From Achromobacter anxifer (GTDB lineage: Bacteria; Pseudomonadota; Gammaproteobacteria; Burkholderiales; Burkholderiaceae_B), in the NCBI RefSeq assembly GCF_903652925.1, contig NZ_CAHLAR010000001.1, positions 930,001-994,000 of the forward strand: a stretch of DNA of 64,000 nucleotides, written 5' to 3'. The number at the start of each line of letters is the position of its first letter. Positions within the stretch are counted from its first letter, which is position 1. Of the stretch, positions 49,957 through 58,970 are shown one piece after another. Under the pieces are notes generated by a model. That model was not told the DNA's origin. It saw nothing but the letters and a program-made list of their open reading frames with translations, and did not search any database. The position numbers and the translations under genes are program-made.

Positions 49957-50931
49957 ATGAAATCACTACGCAACGGCGTTTTCGCAAGCCTGCTGTCCCT
50001 GGCTGCCACCGGCGCGCACGCCCAGGCGGACGCGCAGCCCGTGTCCATCGTGGTGCCGCAGCCGGTCGGCAACCCGACCGACGGCGTCGCCCGCAAGCTG
50101 CAGCCGCTGTTGCAGGCGGCGCTGGGAAGGACCATCATCGTTGAAAACCAGCCTGGCGCGGGCGGCTCCATCGGCACGCAACGGGTATTGAATGCCCCCG
50201 CGGACGGACGCATGATCCTCATCGCCTCGCAGACCGAACCGATACTGACGCCGGCCACGATGCAGCATGTGAAGTACCGGCCGGAACATCTGCGCGCCGT
50301 CGCGGTGGTGGCGCGCCTGCCGTACATCCTGACCGGCGGCAACGCGCTCGCGGCGAAGGACCTGGGCGAGCTGACCCGGCTGGCCCGGGACCAGGGAGAC
50401 AAAGGGCTGAACTTCGGCCACATCGGGCCGGGCTCCATGATTCATCTGCTGGGCGAGCAATGGGCGCGGCAAAGCGAATTCAAGCTCAACCACGTGGTCT
50501 ACCGCGGCGTTCCGCCGGTGACGCAGGACCTGATGGGCGGGCAGATCGACCTGAGTTTCCTGCCGCTGGGCGGGTCGACGCTGGACTTGATCGAATCTGG
50601 ACGGATACGGGCCTATGCGACGACCGCCGCGGCGCCCAGCGCCAAGCTGCCGCAGGTTCCGCCGCTGTCGGCCGCCAGCGAGCAATTGCGCGACTTCGTC
50701 TATGGGACCTGGATCGCCTTCTTCGTTCCCGCCAAGACGCCGGACGCGACCGTCGCGAATCTGAACCGCGCCATCGTGGACGCCATGAAGGACGCTTCGT
50801 TCCGCGAGTATGTGATGGAGACGGGCATGGAGCTTGCCACGCAGAACACGGTGGCCGACATGCGCGATTTCTACGAGGCGGAAACGTCCTTGTATCAGGG
50901 CCTGGCGCAGAAGGTGGCCGTCGAGCAGTGA
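49957..50931 (+). CDS. Bug/TctC-family periplasmic substrate-binding protein 2
   Basis: 324 residues with a signal peptide ending GAHAQA. It is more divergent than its neighbour: the usual PFAAGG loop is PQPVGNPTDGVARKL, and the second loop is LNFGHIGPGSMIHLLG. It starts seven bases after the first Bug gene, so the two receptors are co-translated. Two dissimilar receptors in one operon may serve different substrates, or one may act as a sensor. Confidence 0.9.
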   Translation: MKSLRNGVFASLLSLAATGAHAQADAQPVSIVVPQPVGNPTDGVARKLQPLLQAALGRTIIVENQPGAGGSIGTQRVLNAPADGRMILIASQTEPILTPATMQHVKYRPEHLRAVAVVARLPYILTGGNALAAKDLGELTRLARDQGDKGLNFGHIGPGSMIHLLGEQWARQSEFKLNHVVYRGVPPVTQDLMGGQIDLSFLPLGGSTLDLIESGRIRAYATTAAAPSAKLPQVPPLSAASEQLRDFVYGTWIAFFVPAKTPDATVANLNRAIVDAMKDASFREYVMETGMELATQNTVADMRDFYEAETSLYQGLAQKVAVEQ

Positions 50932-50966
50932 GCGCTGGCTGATTACAAGAAAACTTGGAGAGAGAC

Positions 50967-51905
50967 ATGCAATCGAATGCGCAGACAGCGCCGCCCGCCG
51001 TGCACTCGGTGGACGAGTTCGTGTTCAGCGTTCCCGATCTGGAGCAGGCCCGGCACTTCTATTCGAACTTCGGCCTGGACGTGCGGGACGAGGGCGAATA
51101 CCTGGCGCTCTACACCGACGGCCATCCGCAGCGCTGGGCGCGCATCCGGCAGGGCGAGCGCAAGCGACTGCTGTGGATAAGCATGGGTATCCACGCCGAG
51201 GACGCGGAGCGCTTCGCCGCGCACTTGGACGGCATGGGCGTGGCGCGCATCGCCGCGCCGCCGGGCGCGGATCCGGCGGGGCTCTGGATCGAAGCGCCCG
51301 ACGGGCTGGCGTTGCAGCTGCGGGCCGCGCCCAAGTCCTCGCCTTCGGCGCCCGCGCCGCAAACGCCGCCGCAACCCATGGGCAGCGCCGGCCGCGCGCC
51401 GGCGCGCAGCCAGGTGCGGCAGGTAAGGCCGCTGTACCTGTCGCACATCCTGCTGTTCAGCGCCGACGTGCCGCGGGCTTCGCGCTTCTATCTGGACGCG
51501 CTGGGCCTGCGCATGTCGGACACCTCGGGCGACGCCATCGCATTCATCCACAGCCCCCACGGCAGCGACCATCACCTGATCGCGCTGGCCAAGTCGCATG
51601 GCCTGGGCCTGCATCACAGCAGCTGGTGCGTGCCGTCCATCGACGCGGTCGGGCTGGGCATGGAGCAGATGGGCGCGGCGGGCTATGCCGACGGCTGGGG
51701 CGTCGGCCGCCACGTGCTGGGATCCAACTACTTCCGCTATGTGCGCGATCCCTGGGGCAGCTACGCCGAGTATTCCTACGACATCGACTTCATTGCCCAA
51801 GGCCAGCAGTGGCCGTCGGGCGACTATCCGCCAGAGGACTCCCTGTACGTGTGGGGCCCGGCCTTGCCGCCGGACTTCATCATCAACCACGAGCGGGACG
51901 ACTGA
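50967..51905 (+). CDS. Two-domain VOC (extradiol-type) dioxygenase family protein
   Basis: 312 residues from ATG 50967 (GGAGAGAG upstream). It has two vicinal-oxygen-chelate modules joined by a Pro/Ala-rich linker (about 118-150). The C-terminal module carries the probable iron facial triad: His160 (YLSHILLF), His216 or His217 (GLHHSSW) and Glu268 (YAEYSYD). The N-terminal module starts VDEFVFSV, lacking the metal His, as in type I extradiol dioxygenases such as BphC. Likely ring cleavage of a catecholic substrate, with the FAH-family enzyme of the same operon acting later. Confidence 0.85.
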   Translation: MQSNAQTAPPAVHSVDEFVFSVPDLEQARHFYSNFGLDVRDEGEYLALYTDGHPQRWARIRQGERKRLLWISMGIHAEDAERFAAHLDGMGVARIAAPPGADPAGLWIEAPDGLALQLRAAPKSSPSAPAPQTPPQPMGSAGRAPARSQVRQVRPLYLSHILLFSADVPRASRFYLDALGLRMSDTSGDAIAFIHSPHGSDHHLIALAKSHGLGLHHSSWCVPSIDAVGLGMEQMGAAGYADGWGVGRHVLGSNYFRYVRDPWGSYAEYSYDIDFIAQGQQWPSGDYPPEDSLYVWGPALPPDFIINHERDD

Positions 51906-51960
51906 GCGCAGCGGACGGGGCTGGCCGCGGCGGCGCGCGCCTGTCCGCCGCGCCCGCCGC

Positions 51961-53112
51961 TCAGGCGATGGCGTTCATCCCCAGGATCTCGCGCCCCGCG
52001 ATCAGGGTCTGGATTTCCGTCGTGCCTTCGGGAATCATGCCGCCGCGCGTGTCGCGGAAGATGCGCTCTATCGGGTATTCCTCCGAATAGCCCAGCCCGC
52101 CGTGCACTTGCAAGGCCATGTTGGCCACTTCGTGCGCGGCCTCGGTGGCGTAGAGCTTGGCGATGGAGCAGGCCTGGCGCACGTCCTTGCCCGCTTCCAG
52201 CGCATGGGCGGCGCGCATGCCCAGGGCGCGCGCCGCCTCGACGCGGACCGTCATGTCGACGATGTGCTTCTGCACCAGCTGGAAGCTGCCGATGGGACGG
52301 CCGAATTGCTCGCGCTGCTTCGCATAATCGGTGGACAGGTCCAGCGCGGCCTGCGCGGCGCCGACCGCGCCCATGGCGATGTTCAGGCGAGCCGCATCCA
52401 GGCCCTTGAGCGTGCCGGCCAGCGCCGCGCCTTCGACTCCCACCAGGTTTTCCTTCGGAATGCGCACGTCGGCAAAGCCCAGTTCGGCCGTGCCGGTGCA
52501 GCGCAGCACCATGGTGTCGAGCTTGCGCACGTCATAGTTGGCCAGGGCGCGTTCGACGATGAAGGTCGACAGCTTGCCTTCGCAGGTGGGGCTGAAGGTG
52601 CGCGCCACCACCATGGCGAAGTCGGCGTCGCAGCCGTTGGTGATCCACAGCTTGCGGCCGTTCAGCACCCACTCGTCACCCACCAGGTCGGCGCGCGTCT
52701 GGATGCCGGCGATGTTGGAGCCGGTGTTCGGCTCCGTCAGGCCGGTGCAGGCCTTGAGGTGGCCGGCCATGAGCGGCTTGAGGTACTTCTCCTTCTGCGC
52801 GGGCGAGCCGTGGGCGGCCAGGCGCTTGATGGAGCCGTTGGTGATGTTGACGATGGTGCGCAGCGACAGCCAGTGGTAGCCCAGCTCTTCCATCATCATG
52901 GCCCAGGTGGGCATGTCGATGCCGTGTCCGCCCTGGTCCTCCGGCAGGTTGCCGCCCAGGTAGCCGAGCTCCGCCAGCTTCGGCATCAGTTCGAACGGAA
53001 AGGTCCGCGCCTTTTCATGCTGCGCCACGAGCGGCGCCACTTCCGCCAGCATGAAGCGGCGGATGCTGTGCTGCAGCTCTTGTTGTTCGGGCGTCAGGTC
53101 GATGTTGCTCAT
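51961..53112 (-). CDS. Acyl-CoA dehydrogenase
   Basis: 383 residues, the standard length. FAD/substrate motifs include GLTEPNTGSNIAGIQTRA, WITNGCDADFAMV and RVEAARALGMRAAHALEAG. The C-terminal YSEEYPIERIFRDTRGGMIPEGTTEIQ contains the Glu equivalent to the MCAD catalytic base (PEGT). It introduces an alpha-beta double bond into acyl-CoA. Second gene behind a Bug receptor, four bases downstream; the two are driven from the promoter carrying the paired palindromes at 54161-54197. Confidence 0.95.
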   Translation of the reverse strand: MSNIDLTPEQQELQHSIRRFMLAEVAPLVAQHEKARTFPFELMPKLAELGYLGGNLPEDQGGHGIDMPTWAMMMEELGYHWLSLRTIVNITNGSIKRLAAHGSPAQKEKYLKPLMAGHLKACTGLTEPNTGSNIAGIQTRADLVGDEWVLNGRKLWITNGCDADFAMVVARTFSPTCEGKLSTFIVERALANYDVRKLDTMVLRCTGTAELGFADVRIPKENLVGVEGAALAGTLKGLDAARLNIAMGAVGAAQAALDLSTDYAKQREQFGRPIGSFQLVQKHIVDMTVRVEAARALGMRAAHALEAGKDVRQACSIAKLYATEAAHEVANMALQVHGGLGYSEEYPIERIFRDTRGGMIPEGTTEIQTLIAGREILGMNAIA

Positions 53113-53116
53113 GCGT

Positions 53117-54088
53117 TTACTCCAGCTTCAGGTTGGCGCGTTCCACCAGGTCGCGGGTCGCTTCGCGGTGCTCGGCCCAGAACTTGGCGAAGGCCTCGGG
53201 CGAGCTGCTGACCAGCGGAGTGGCGATGCGTTCGAACCGTTCCTGCACGATGGGCATGGCGGCGGTTTCCTCCAGGGCCCGGGCCAGCTTGTCGATGATG
53301 GGCTTGGGCGTGCCGGCGGGCACGACCACCGCCTGCCAGGTGGTGACCTTGAAGCCCGGCACGCCGGACTCGGCGATGGTGGGCAGGTCGGGCAGGTCCT
53401 TGACGCGGCTGGCGCCGCTGACGGCCAGGGGGCGCAGCATGCCGTCCTTGATGTAGGGCAGCGAGCTGGAGCGGCTGTCGATCATGAACGTCAGCCGTCC
53501 GGCGATAAGGTCCTGCAGCGCGGGCGCGCTTCCCTTGTAGGGCACGTGCGTGAGCTTGGTGTTCAGCGCCAGCGCGAGCGAGGAGGCCGCGGTGTGCGCC
53601 GAACTGCCGTAGCCCGGCGAGCCGTAGGTCAGCGTGGCGTGCTTGTCCGCCTTGATGGCCGCGATCAGGTCCGCCATGGTCTGGTAGGGCGAATCCTTGG
53701 GCACCACCACCACCAGCGGCGAATCGGTCAGCTGCGCGACGGGCGCGAAGGCCTGGGCCGGATCGACCTTCAGGTCCTTGTACAGGTACTGGTTGACGGC
53801 GATGGTCGCGGCGTTGGTCCAGAGGATGGTGTAGCCGTCAGCGGGCGCGGCGGCCGCGGCCAGCAGCGACAGATTGCCGTTGGCGCCCGGCTTGTATTCG
53901 GGGATGACGGGCTGGCCGAGCTTCTTGCTCAGCTCGTCCTGCATCATCTTGAACGCGATGTCGGAAGGCCCGCCGGGCGCAAACCCGATCACCGCCCGGA
54001 TCGGCTTGTCGGGCCATTCCGCGGCCGAGGCCGCCGTCGCGAAGCCGGCGGCCAGCAGGGCTGCCGCAACCATCTTGCTGAACTTCAT
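53117..54088 (-). CDS. Bug/TctC-family periplasmic substrate-binding protein 3
   Basis: 323 residues with a signal peptide ending TAASA. It contains AEWPDKPIRAVIGFAPGGPSDIAFKMM and the loops LTYGSPGYGSSAHTAA and THVPYKGSAPALQDLIAGR. It is a close paralogue of the receptor at 58971-59936: long stretches such as DELSKKLGQP, YKPGANGN and ESGVPGFKVTTWQAVV are shared. First gene of the unit with acyl-CoA dehydrogenase. Its promoter region carries two of the four 17-bp palindromes. Confidence 0.95.
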   Translation of the reverse strand: MKFSKMVAAALLAAGFATAASAAEWPDKPIRAVIGFAPGGPSDIAFKMMQDELSKKLGQPVIPEYKPGANGNLSLLAAAAAPADGYTILWTNAATIAVNQYLYKDLKVDPAQAFAPVAQLTDSPLVVVVPKDSPYQTMADLIAAIKADKHATLTYGSPGYGSSAHTAASSLALALNTKLTHVPYKGSAPALQDLIAGRLTFMIDSRSSSLPYIKDGMLRPLAVSGASRVKDLPDLPTIAESGVPGFKVTTWQAVVVPAGTPKPIIDKLARALEETAAMPIVQERFERIATPLVSSSPEAFAKFWAEHREATRDLVERANLKLE

Positions 54089-54160
54089 TCCTGTCTCCTG
54101 TTTTTCTGGGTTGGGTCGCGCTGGTAGGGCGCGGGCGGACTTCTTGCGCGGTCCGTTTAT

Positions 54161-54197
54161 AATTCGCTCTACGAATTAATAATTCGTTTAATGAATT
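54161..54197. promoter_or_regulatory. Tandem 17-bp palindromes, probable IclR operator pair A
   Basis: AATTCGCTCTACGAATT (54161-54177) and AATTCGTTTAATGAATT (54181-54197) have inverted AATTC/GAATT arms around a seven-base centre, and start 20 bp apart (two helical turns). They lie 73 bases upstream of the Bug receptor ATG at 54088. The same design recurs at 56220-56256 around the IclR gene promoter, so they are likely binding sites for that IclR protein. Confidence 0.65.
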
Positions 54198-54273
54198 GAT
54201 GATACTTGGGCTCGCGGGACGCCGCAATGGGCGGACCGTCAGCGCGTGGCCGGAACGAGGCCGATCGGGCATG

Positions 54274-54308
54274 AAAAATCCCTGCCGCGCGCGAGGCGGG
54301 GCAGGGAT
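54274..54308 (-). terminator. Intrinsic terminator of the iclR-nitronate monooxygenase operon
   Basis: On the minus strand a stem with ATCCCTGCC/GGCAGGGAT arms (nine pairs, then a mismatch and three more pairs) is followed immediately by a run of T residues (plus-strand A-run 54274-54278). It begins 37 bases after the nitronate monooxygenase stop. It is the best classical terminator in the window. The rest of the 54089-54345 gap holds the palindrome pair and nothing else recognisable. Confidence 0.75.
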
Positions 54309-54345
54309 GCGGAAGGTCTGGAATCTCGCTGGCGCGGGCAGGGCT

Positions 54346-55377
54346 TCAGGCGGAATCGACCATGCGCCTGAAGCGCGCGCTGGCCTCTATGCATTCCAGC
54401 TGCAGCCGCCGCACGATGCTTTCCACGGGCTCGATGCCGCGCGCGAAACCCACCGCCGGTCCCATGGACAGCATGCCTTCGTCGTGCTGGCCGGCCTGGT
54501 AGGCCAGGGCCTGGGTGCGTTCGCCGCTGATGAGTTCGCCGAAGTCGGCGTAGCTGCGCGCGCCGGCCTGTTCCAGGGCGGCGACCTTGCGGGCGTTTTC
54601 GTTGTCGATGATGCGCCAGGTGTCGCCCAGGCTGCCGAGCACGGCGCGGGTGCCGTGCTCGTCGGTGTCGACCACGCGCTGCTTGTAGGCCTCATGCGCC
54701 GGTGTTTCCTGCGCTGGCGTGAAGACGCTGCCCATCACCACGGCATCGGCGCCCAGCGCCAGCGCCGCCGCGATCTGCCGGCCGTGGCCGATGCCGCCGC
54801 CCAGCGCCAGCGGAATGCGCAGCTGTTCCAGGGCGTAGGCGCCGTTGAGGAAGGTGGGCAGCTGGTTGCTGCCGGGATGGCCGCCTTCTTCCATGCCGAC
54901 CAGGGTGACCGCGTCCACGCCCATGTTTTGCGCGGCGACGGCATGGCGCACGTGCGCGCACTTGTGGATGACCACGGCGCCGGCCTCGCGCAGCGCGGGC
55001 AGCAGCGGCGTGGGCGGCAGCCCCGCCGTTTCAAACAGCCGCACGCCTTCGTCGAGCGCGATGCGCAGCCGCGTCAGCATGATGTCGTTGCTGGCCGCGC
55101 GGCGCGACAGCGTGAGGTTGACGCCGTAGGGCTGGCCGCCAGTCAGTTCGCCGCAAGCGCGCAGCGCCTGCCTGAAGTCATCGTCCGTGCGCGAGCTGCG
55201 GGCCGTGATGAAGCCCATGCCGCCGGCGCGGACCATGGCCGCCACCAGGCGCGCATCGGACAGCCACATCATGCCGCCCAGCAGCAGCGGCCAGCGTATG
55301 CCCAGCAGTTCGGTGATGCGGGTGGGCCAGTGTTGCGGAATCGCGGGCGCGCAGGCCGACGCGGAAAGCTGGCTCAC
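54346..55377 (-). CDS. Nitronate monooxygenase / 2-nitropropane dioxygenase family flavoprotein
   Basis: 343 residues from GTG 55377, which overlaps the iclR stop (GTGA) and has GGGGAGG upstream. The TIM-barrel FMN enzyme is recognised by LLGIRWPLLLGGMMW, VRAGGMGFITA, VTLVGMEEGGHPG and ALALGADAVVMGSVF. Class members oxidise nitronates such as propionate 3-nitronate; related proteins are FabK-like enoyl reductases. It is co-transcribed with the regulator. In-frame sequence upstream of the GTG overlaps iclR and is not part of the protein. Confidence 0.9.
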   Translation of the reverse strand: MSQLSASACAPAIPQHWPTRITELLGIRWPLLLGGMMWLSDARLVAAMVRAGGMGFITARSSRTDDDFRQALRACGELTGGQPYGVNLTLSRRAASNDIMLTRLRIALDEGVRLFETAGLPPTPLLPALREAGAVVIHKCAHVRHAVAAQNMGVDAVTLVGMEEGGHPGSNQLPTFLNGAYALEQLRIPLALGGGIGHGRQIAAALALGADAVVMGSVFTPAQETPAHEAYKQRVVDTDEHGTRAVLGSLGDTWRIIDNENARKVAALEQAGARSYADFGELISGERTQALAYQAGQHDEGMLSMGPAVGFARGIEPVESIVRRLQLECIEASARFRRMVDSA

Positions 55378-56195
55378 ACGTGCCTCCCCATCAGCAGGAT
55401 GGGCTGCAGTTCGCCCGCCAGCTGCCGCAACGTGGGGCCGACTTCGTCGAGCATCAGCGCCTGCGGCAGCAGCGCCGCCGGGCCGCCGCAGCTGACCACG
55501 TAGCGCTCGTCGGCCGGCAGTTCGATGGCGGCGGCGACCGTGTTGATCTGGTAGGCGGGGCGCTCGTGATAGACGAAGCCGCGCTCCGCGTAGCGGGCGA
55601 TGGCCTCGGCCATGGCCTGCTGTTCCGCGGCGTCGCCGACCTTGCCGGCTTCGCGCGCCTGTTCCAGCAGTGCGGCGCGCTCTTCGGGCGAGCAGCAGGC
55701 CAGGTAGGCCCAGCCGATGGCGCTGTGGAACAGGGGAATGCGCGAGCCTACCCGCAGGTTCATCAGCAGCGGCGAGTTCCCCTGGCAGCGCAGCAGGTAG
55801 ACGATGCTGTCGCCGTCGCGCCGGCCCAGGGCCACCGCCACCTGGTAGCGGTCGGCCAGCGATTGCAGCAGCGGCCGGATGACGTCCAGCGCTTCCTGGC
55901 CCGCCAGCGCGGCGCCGCCCAGTGCGATGGCGGCGATGCCCAGTTGAAGCTTGTCCTTGCCCGGCACGGCGGTAAGGAAGCCGGTTTTCTGCAGGGTGTG
56001 GCACAGCCGCCAGACCGTGGGTTGCGCCAGCCCGGTCAGGTGGGCGAGTTCGGTCGTGCCCAGCATGCGCCGTTCGGCGCTGAAGCAACGCAGGATGTCC
56101 AGCCCGCGGGCAAGCGCGGTGACGAACTGGCGGTCGGGTTCGGCGGATTCTTCGATGGCGTCTTTGGCGGACGCGCGGGGCGAGGCTCTTGACAT
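55374..56195 (-). CDS. IclR-family transcriptional regulator
   Basis: 273 residues from ATG 56195 (AGGAG seven bases upstream; the in-frame TTG 56201 is too close to it). A winged helix (LGTTELAHLTGLAQPTVWRLCHTLQKTGFL, about 45-75) is followed by the IclR effector domain (GSRIPLFHSAIGWAYLA, VYHERPAYQINTVAAAI). Such proteins control catabolism of aromatic or carboxylic acids. It lies between two divergent units whose promoters carry the same paired palindromes, predicting control of both and autoregulation. Confidence 0.92.
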   Translation of the reverse strand: MSRASPRASAKDAIEESAEPDRQFVTALARGLDILRCFSAERRMLGTTELAHLTGLAQPTVWRLCHTLQKTGFLTAVPGKDKLQLGIAAIALGGAALAGQEALDVIRPLLQSLADRYQVAVALGRRDGDSIVYLLRCQGNSPLLMNLRVGSRIPLFHSAIGWAYLACCSPEERAALLEQAREAGKVGDAAEQQAMAEAIARYAERGFVYHERPAYQINTVAAAIELPADERYVVSCGGPAALLPQALMLDEVGPTLRQLAGELQPILLMGRHV

Positions 56196-56219
56196 GGGCA
56201 AGCTCCTTTTTTTATGATC

Positions 56220-56256
56220 AATTCACTAAATGAATTATAAATTCGCATAGCAAATT
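56220..56256. promoter_or_regulatory. Tandem 17-bp palindromes, probable IclR operator pair B
   Basis: AATTCACTAAATGAATT (56220-56236) and AATTCGCATAGCAAATT (56240-56256) start 20 bp apart, the same spacing as pair A at 54161-54197. They fill the divergent gap between iclR (start 56195) and the alcohol dehydrogenase operon (start 56278), so one dimer pair could control both directions. Confidence 0.65.
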
Positions 56257-56277
56257 ATGCAAGATCAGGAGGACGAT

Positions 56278-57471
56278 GTGAGCGGTCAGCAAGATTGTGC
56301 GCTCCAGGCCCAGGGTGTCATGGCCTGGCCCGGAGTTTGCCACTGGGGCGCGGACGCCCTGGCCCGAAGCGTGGCGGCGGCCGGCGCGCGGCTGCGCCTG
56401 CCGCTGGTGGTGACCGACGCCGGCACCTGGCGCGCCGTGGGTCCGGCGGTCGAGGCCGTGCTGTCGGCCGTGCCCGGCCTGCAATGGCAGGTCTATGACG
56501 GCGTGGTGCCCAACCCGGCGATGGCGCAGGTGCGCGCGGCGCTGAGCCAGGCGCGCGGCCAGGGCTGCGCCAGCATCGTGGCCGTGGGCGGCGGCAGCGC
56601 CATCGACGTGGCCAAGGCGGTGTACGCCTGCCTGGCCGGCGGGCTGGAAGCCGACGAATTGCAGACGCCGCGCGGACAGGCCTGGCTGGATTCCGCGGCC
56701 GAGGCCGGCGATCCGCTCTTCATCGCCGCACCCACCACTTCGGGCACCGGCAGCGAAAGCAGCTCGGCCGCGCTGATACAGGGCGACGATGGCCGCAAGC
56801 GCCTCTACCGTTCTCTGCGCACGCGCCCGTCCCTGGTGGCGCTGCAGCCCGGGCTGACGCTCAGCCTGCCGCCGCGCCCCACGGCGCAGGGCGGCTTCGA
56901 CGCGGTGCTGCATGCCCTGGGCGCCTGGATCAATACCGATCCCTCTCCCGTCGGCAAGGCCATGGCGCTGCAGGCCCTGCGCCTGTGCATGCGGGCGCTG
57001 CCCGAAGTCCTGCGCGCGCCGGACAGCTTGCAGGCGCGGGCCGACATGCAGATGGGCGCCTACATGGCGGGCGTCGCCATCGGCATGAGCAAGGTGGACG
57101 CCGTGCATGCCATGTGCACCCCGCTGGAATCCCGCGTGCACATGGCGCACGCGGAAGTGCTGGGCCCGATCTTCAGCGTAGTGGCGCGCCATACGGCGCA
57201 GACCGCGGCCGCGCCCTATGCGGCAGCCGCTCGCGCCCTGGGCATCGCCGCGACGCAGGACGAACAGCACGACGCGCTGGCCCTGATCGAGTCGGTGGAG
57301 TCGCTGGCGCGGCTGGCCGGCATTCCCTTGCGTTTCGAAGGCCTGACCTTGTCGGAGCAGGACGCCGCGCTTCTGGCCAGCCAGGCCATGCTGAGCGCGT
57401 CCATGCCCATCAATCCGCGCGCGCTCGCGCCGCAAGAAATCCAATCCCTATACCTGCAAATGGCCGCGTAA
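56278..57471 (+). CDS. Iron-containing alcohol dehydrogenase family protein
   Basis: 397 residues from GTG 56278, which has AGGAGG five bases upstream. The in-frame ATG 56257 lies inside the operator and has no ribosome-binding site. NAD-binding and family motifs are GGGSAIDVAKA, APTTSGTGSESS, and GFDAVLHALGAW with the metal Asp/His. VDAVHAMCTPLESRVHMAHAEVLGP covers the further His ligands, although the usual HG near the third ligand is altered. Probably oxidises a primary alcohol to the aldehyde used by the next gene. First gene of a long plus-strand operon. Confidence 0.88.
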   Translation: MSGQQDCALQAQGVMAWPGVCHWGADALARSVAAAGARLRLPLVVTDAGTWRAVGPAVEAVLSAVPGLQWQVYDGVVPNPAMAQVRAALSQARGQGCASIVAVGGGSAIDVAKAVYACLAGGLEADELQTPRGQAWLDSAAEAGDPLFIAAPTTSGTGSESSSAALIQGDDGRKRLYRSLRTRPSLVALQPGLTLSLPPRPTAQGGFDAVLHALGAWINTDPSPVGKAMALQALRLCMRALPEVLRAPDSLQARADMQMGAYMAGVAIGMSKVDAVHAMCTPLESRVHMAHAEVLGPIFSVVARHTAQTAAAPYAAAARALGIAATQDEQHDALALIESVESLARLAGIPLRFEGLTLSEQDAALLASQAMLSASMPINPRALAPQEIQSLYLQMAA

Positions 57472-57482
57472 GGAGCGCCCGC

Positions 57483-58946
57483 ATGGATGTCATTGATTCC
57501 CGTCCCTATGAACTGCTGATCGGGGCCGACTGGCGCGCCGGCGCCGCAGGCCGCACGTTCGATACCTACAACCCGGCCACGGCGCAGGTGCTGGCCCGCG
57601 TGCACGAAGCCACGGAAGCCGACGTCGACGCCGCGGTATTGGCTGCGCACACCGCCTTTGAGACCCATTGGCGCAAGACCACGCCGGCCCAGCGCGGCAA
57701 ACTGCTGCGGCGCCTGGCCGAGCTGTTCGAGCGCGACCGCGAGAAGCTGGCCTGGATCGAAACGCTGAACGTGGGCAAGCCCATCACGCATTCGCTGGAT
57801 TCGCTCAAGGGCATGCCGGCGTCGCTGGAGTATTTCGCCGGCATCATTCCGGCCCTGCGCGGCGAGACCATTCCGGTGGGCAATGCGGACGTGCTGAATT
57901 TCACGCTGCGCGAGCCGCTGGGCGTGTGCGCGCTGATCATGCCGTGGAATTACCCGATGACGCTCACCATCAACAAGCTCGGTCCGGCGCTGGCCGCGGG
58001 CAACACGGTGATCATCAAGCCCTCGGAGGTGACGCCCCTGTCCACCATGGCGCTGGCGCGGCTGTTCGAGGAAGCCGGCTTTCCGCCCGGGGTGATCAAC
58101 GTGGTCAACGGCTCCGGCGCCACGGTGGGCGAACGGCTGGTCACGCATCCCCTGGTGGCGCGAGTGTCGTTCACGGGCGGCACCGTGACGGGCGCGCGCA
58201 TCCAGGCCGCCGCGGCGGCCGACGTGAAGCGCGTCACGCTGGAGCTGGGCGGCAAGTCGCCGCTGATCGTGTTCCAGGACGCGCCGCTGGACAAGGCGGC
58301 GGCCGTGGCCGCGGGCGACATCATCAAGAATTCCGGGCAGGTGTGCATAGCCTGCACGCGCTTGCTGGTGCAGGAATCGGTGCGCGAGGAATTCCTGGGC
58401 CTGTTGCAGCAACGCCTGGACGCCGTGCGCATCGGCTCGCCCACGGATCCGGCCACCGAAATGGGGCCCCTGGTCAGCGCGGCCCAGAAGCAGCGCGTCG
58501 AGAAATACGTGGGGCTGGCGGCGGAAGAGGGCGCGCTGCCTTCGCGCCACGGCCAGATGAAGCTGGACGGCGGCTCGGACCAGGGCTACTTCGTGGCGCC
58601 CACGCTGCTGCTGAATTCGCATGCGCGCATGCAGAGCGCGCAGGACGAAATCTTCGGGCCGGTGCAATCCGTCATCGGCTTCAGCGACGAGGCCGACGCC
58701 TTGCGCATCGCCAACGACACGCGCTACGGCCTGGCCGCGGTGCTGTACACGCGCGACGGCGGCCGCGCCCTGCGCATGGCGCGCGGCCTGCAATCGGGCA
58801 GCGTGGCCATCAATACCGGCCTGCGGACCTCGTTCGACGCGCCGTTCGGCGGCTACAAGCAGTCCGGCGTCGGCAAGGAGCGCGGGCTGGAAGCCATCTA
58901 CGAAAACACGCAACTCAAGAACATCAAGTACGACACGACGCTCTAG
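57483..58946 (+). CDS. NAD(P)-dependent aldehyde dehydrogenase
   Basis: 487 residues from ATG 57483 (AAGGAGC upstream). All class motifs are present: MPWNYPMTLTINKLGPALAAGNTVIIKPSE, the catalytic base Glu in LELGGKSP, the nucleophile Cys in NSGQVCIACTR and EIFGPVQSV. Converts an aldehyde to a carboxylic acid, following the alcohol dehydrogenase 11 bases upstream and preceding the acyl-CoA synthetase in the presumed pathway. Confidence 0.96.
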   Translation: MDVIDSRPYELLIGADWRAGAAGRTFDTYNPATAQVLARVHEATEADVDAAVLAAHTAFETHWRKTTPAQRGKLLRRLAELFERDREKLAWIETLNVGKPITHSLDSLKGMPASLEYFAGIIPALRGETIPVGNADVLNFTLREPLGVCALIMPWNYPMTLTINKLGPALAAGNTVIIKPSEVTPLSTMALARLFEEAGFPPGVINVVNGSGATVGERLVTHPLVARVSFTGGTVTGARIQAAAAADVKRVTLELGGKSPLIVFQDAPLDKAAAVAAGDIIKNSGQVCIACTRLLVQESVREEFLGLLQQRLDAVRIGSPTDPATEMGPLVSAAQKQRVEKYVGLAAEEGALPSRHGQMKLDGGSDQGYFVAPTLLLNSHARMQSAQDEIFGPVQSVIGFSDEADALRIANDTRYGLAAVLYTRDGGRALRMARGLQSGSVAINTGLRTSFDAPFGGYKQSGVGKERGLEAIYENTQLKNIKYDTTL

Positions 58947-58970
58947 CGTGTCGGCAAACCAGGAGACAAC

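Noticed and set aside
56257-56277. Upstream ATG start for the iron alcohol dehydrogenase
   Set aside because: It directly abuts the operator palindrome and has no ribosome-binding site; AGGAGG is five bases before GTG 56278.
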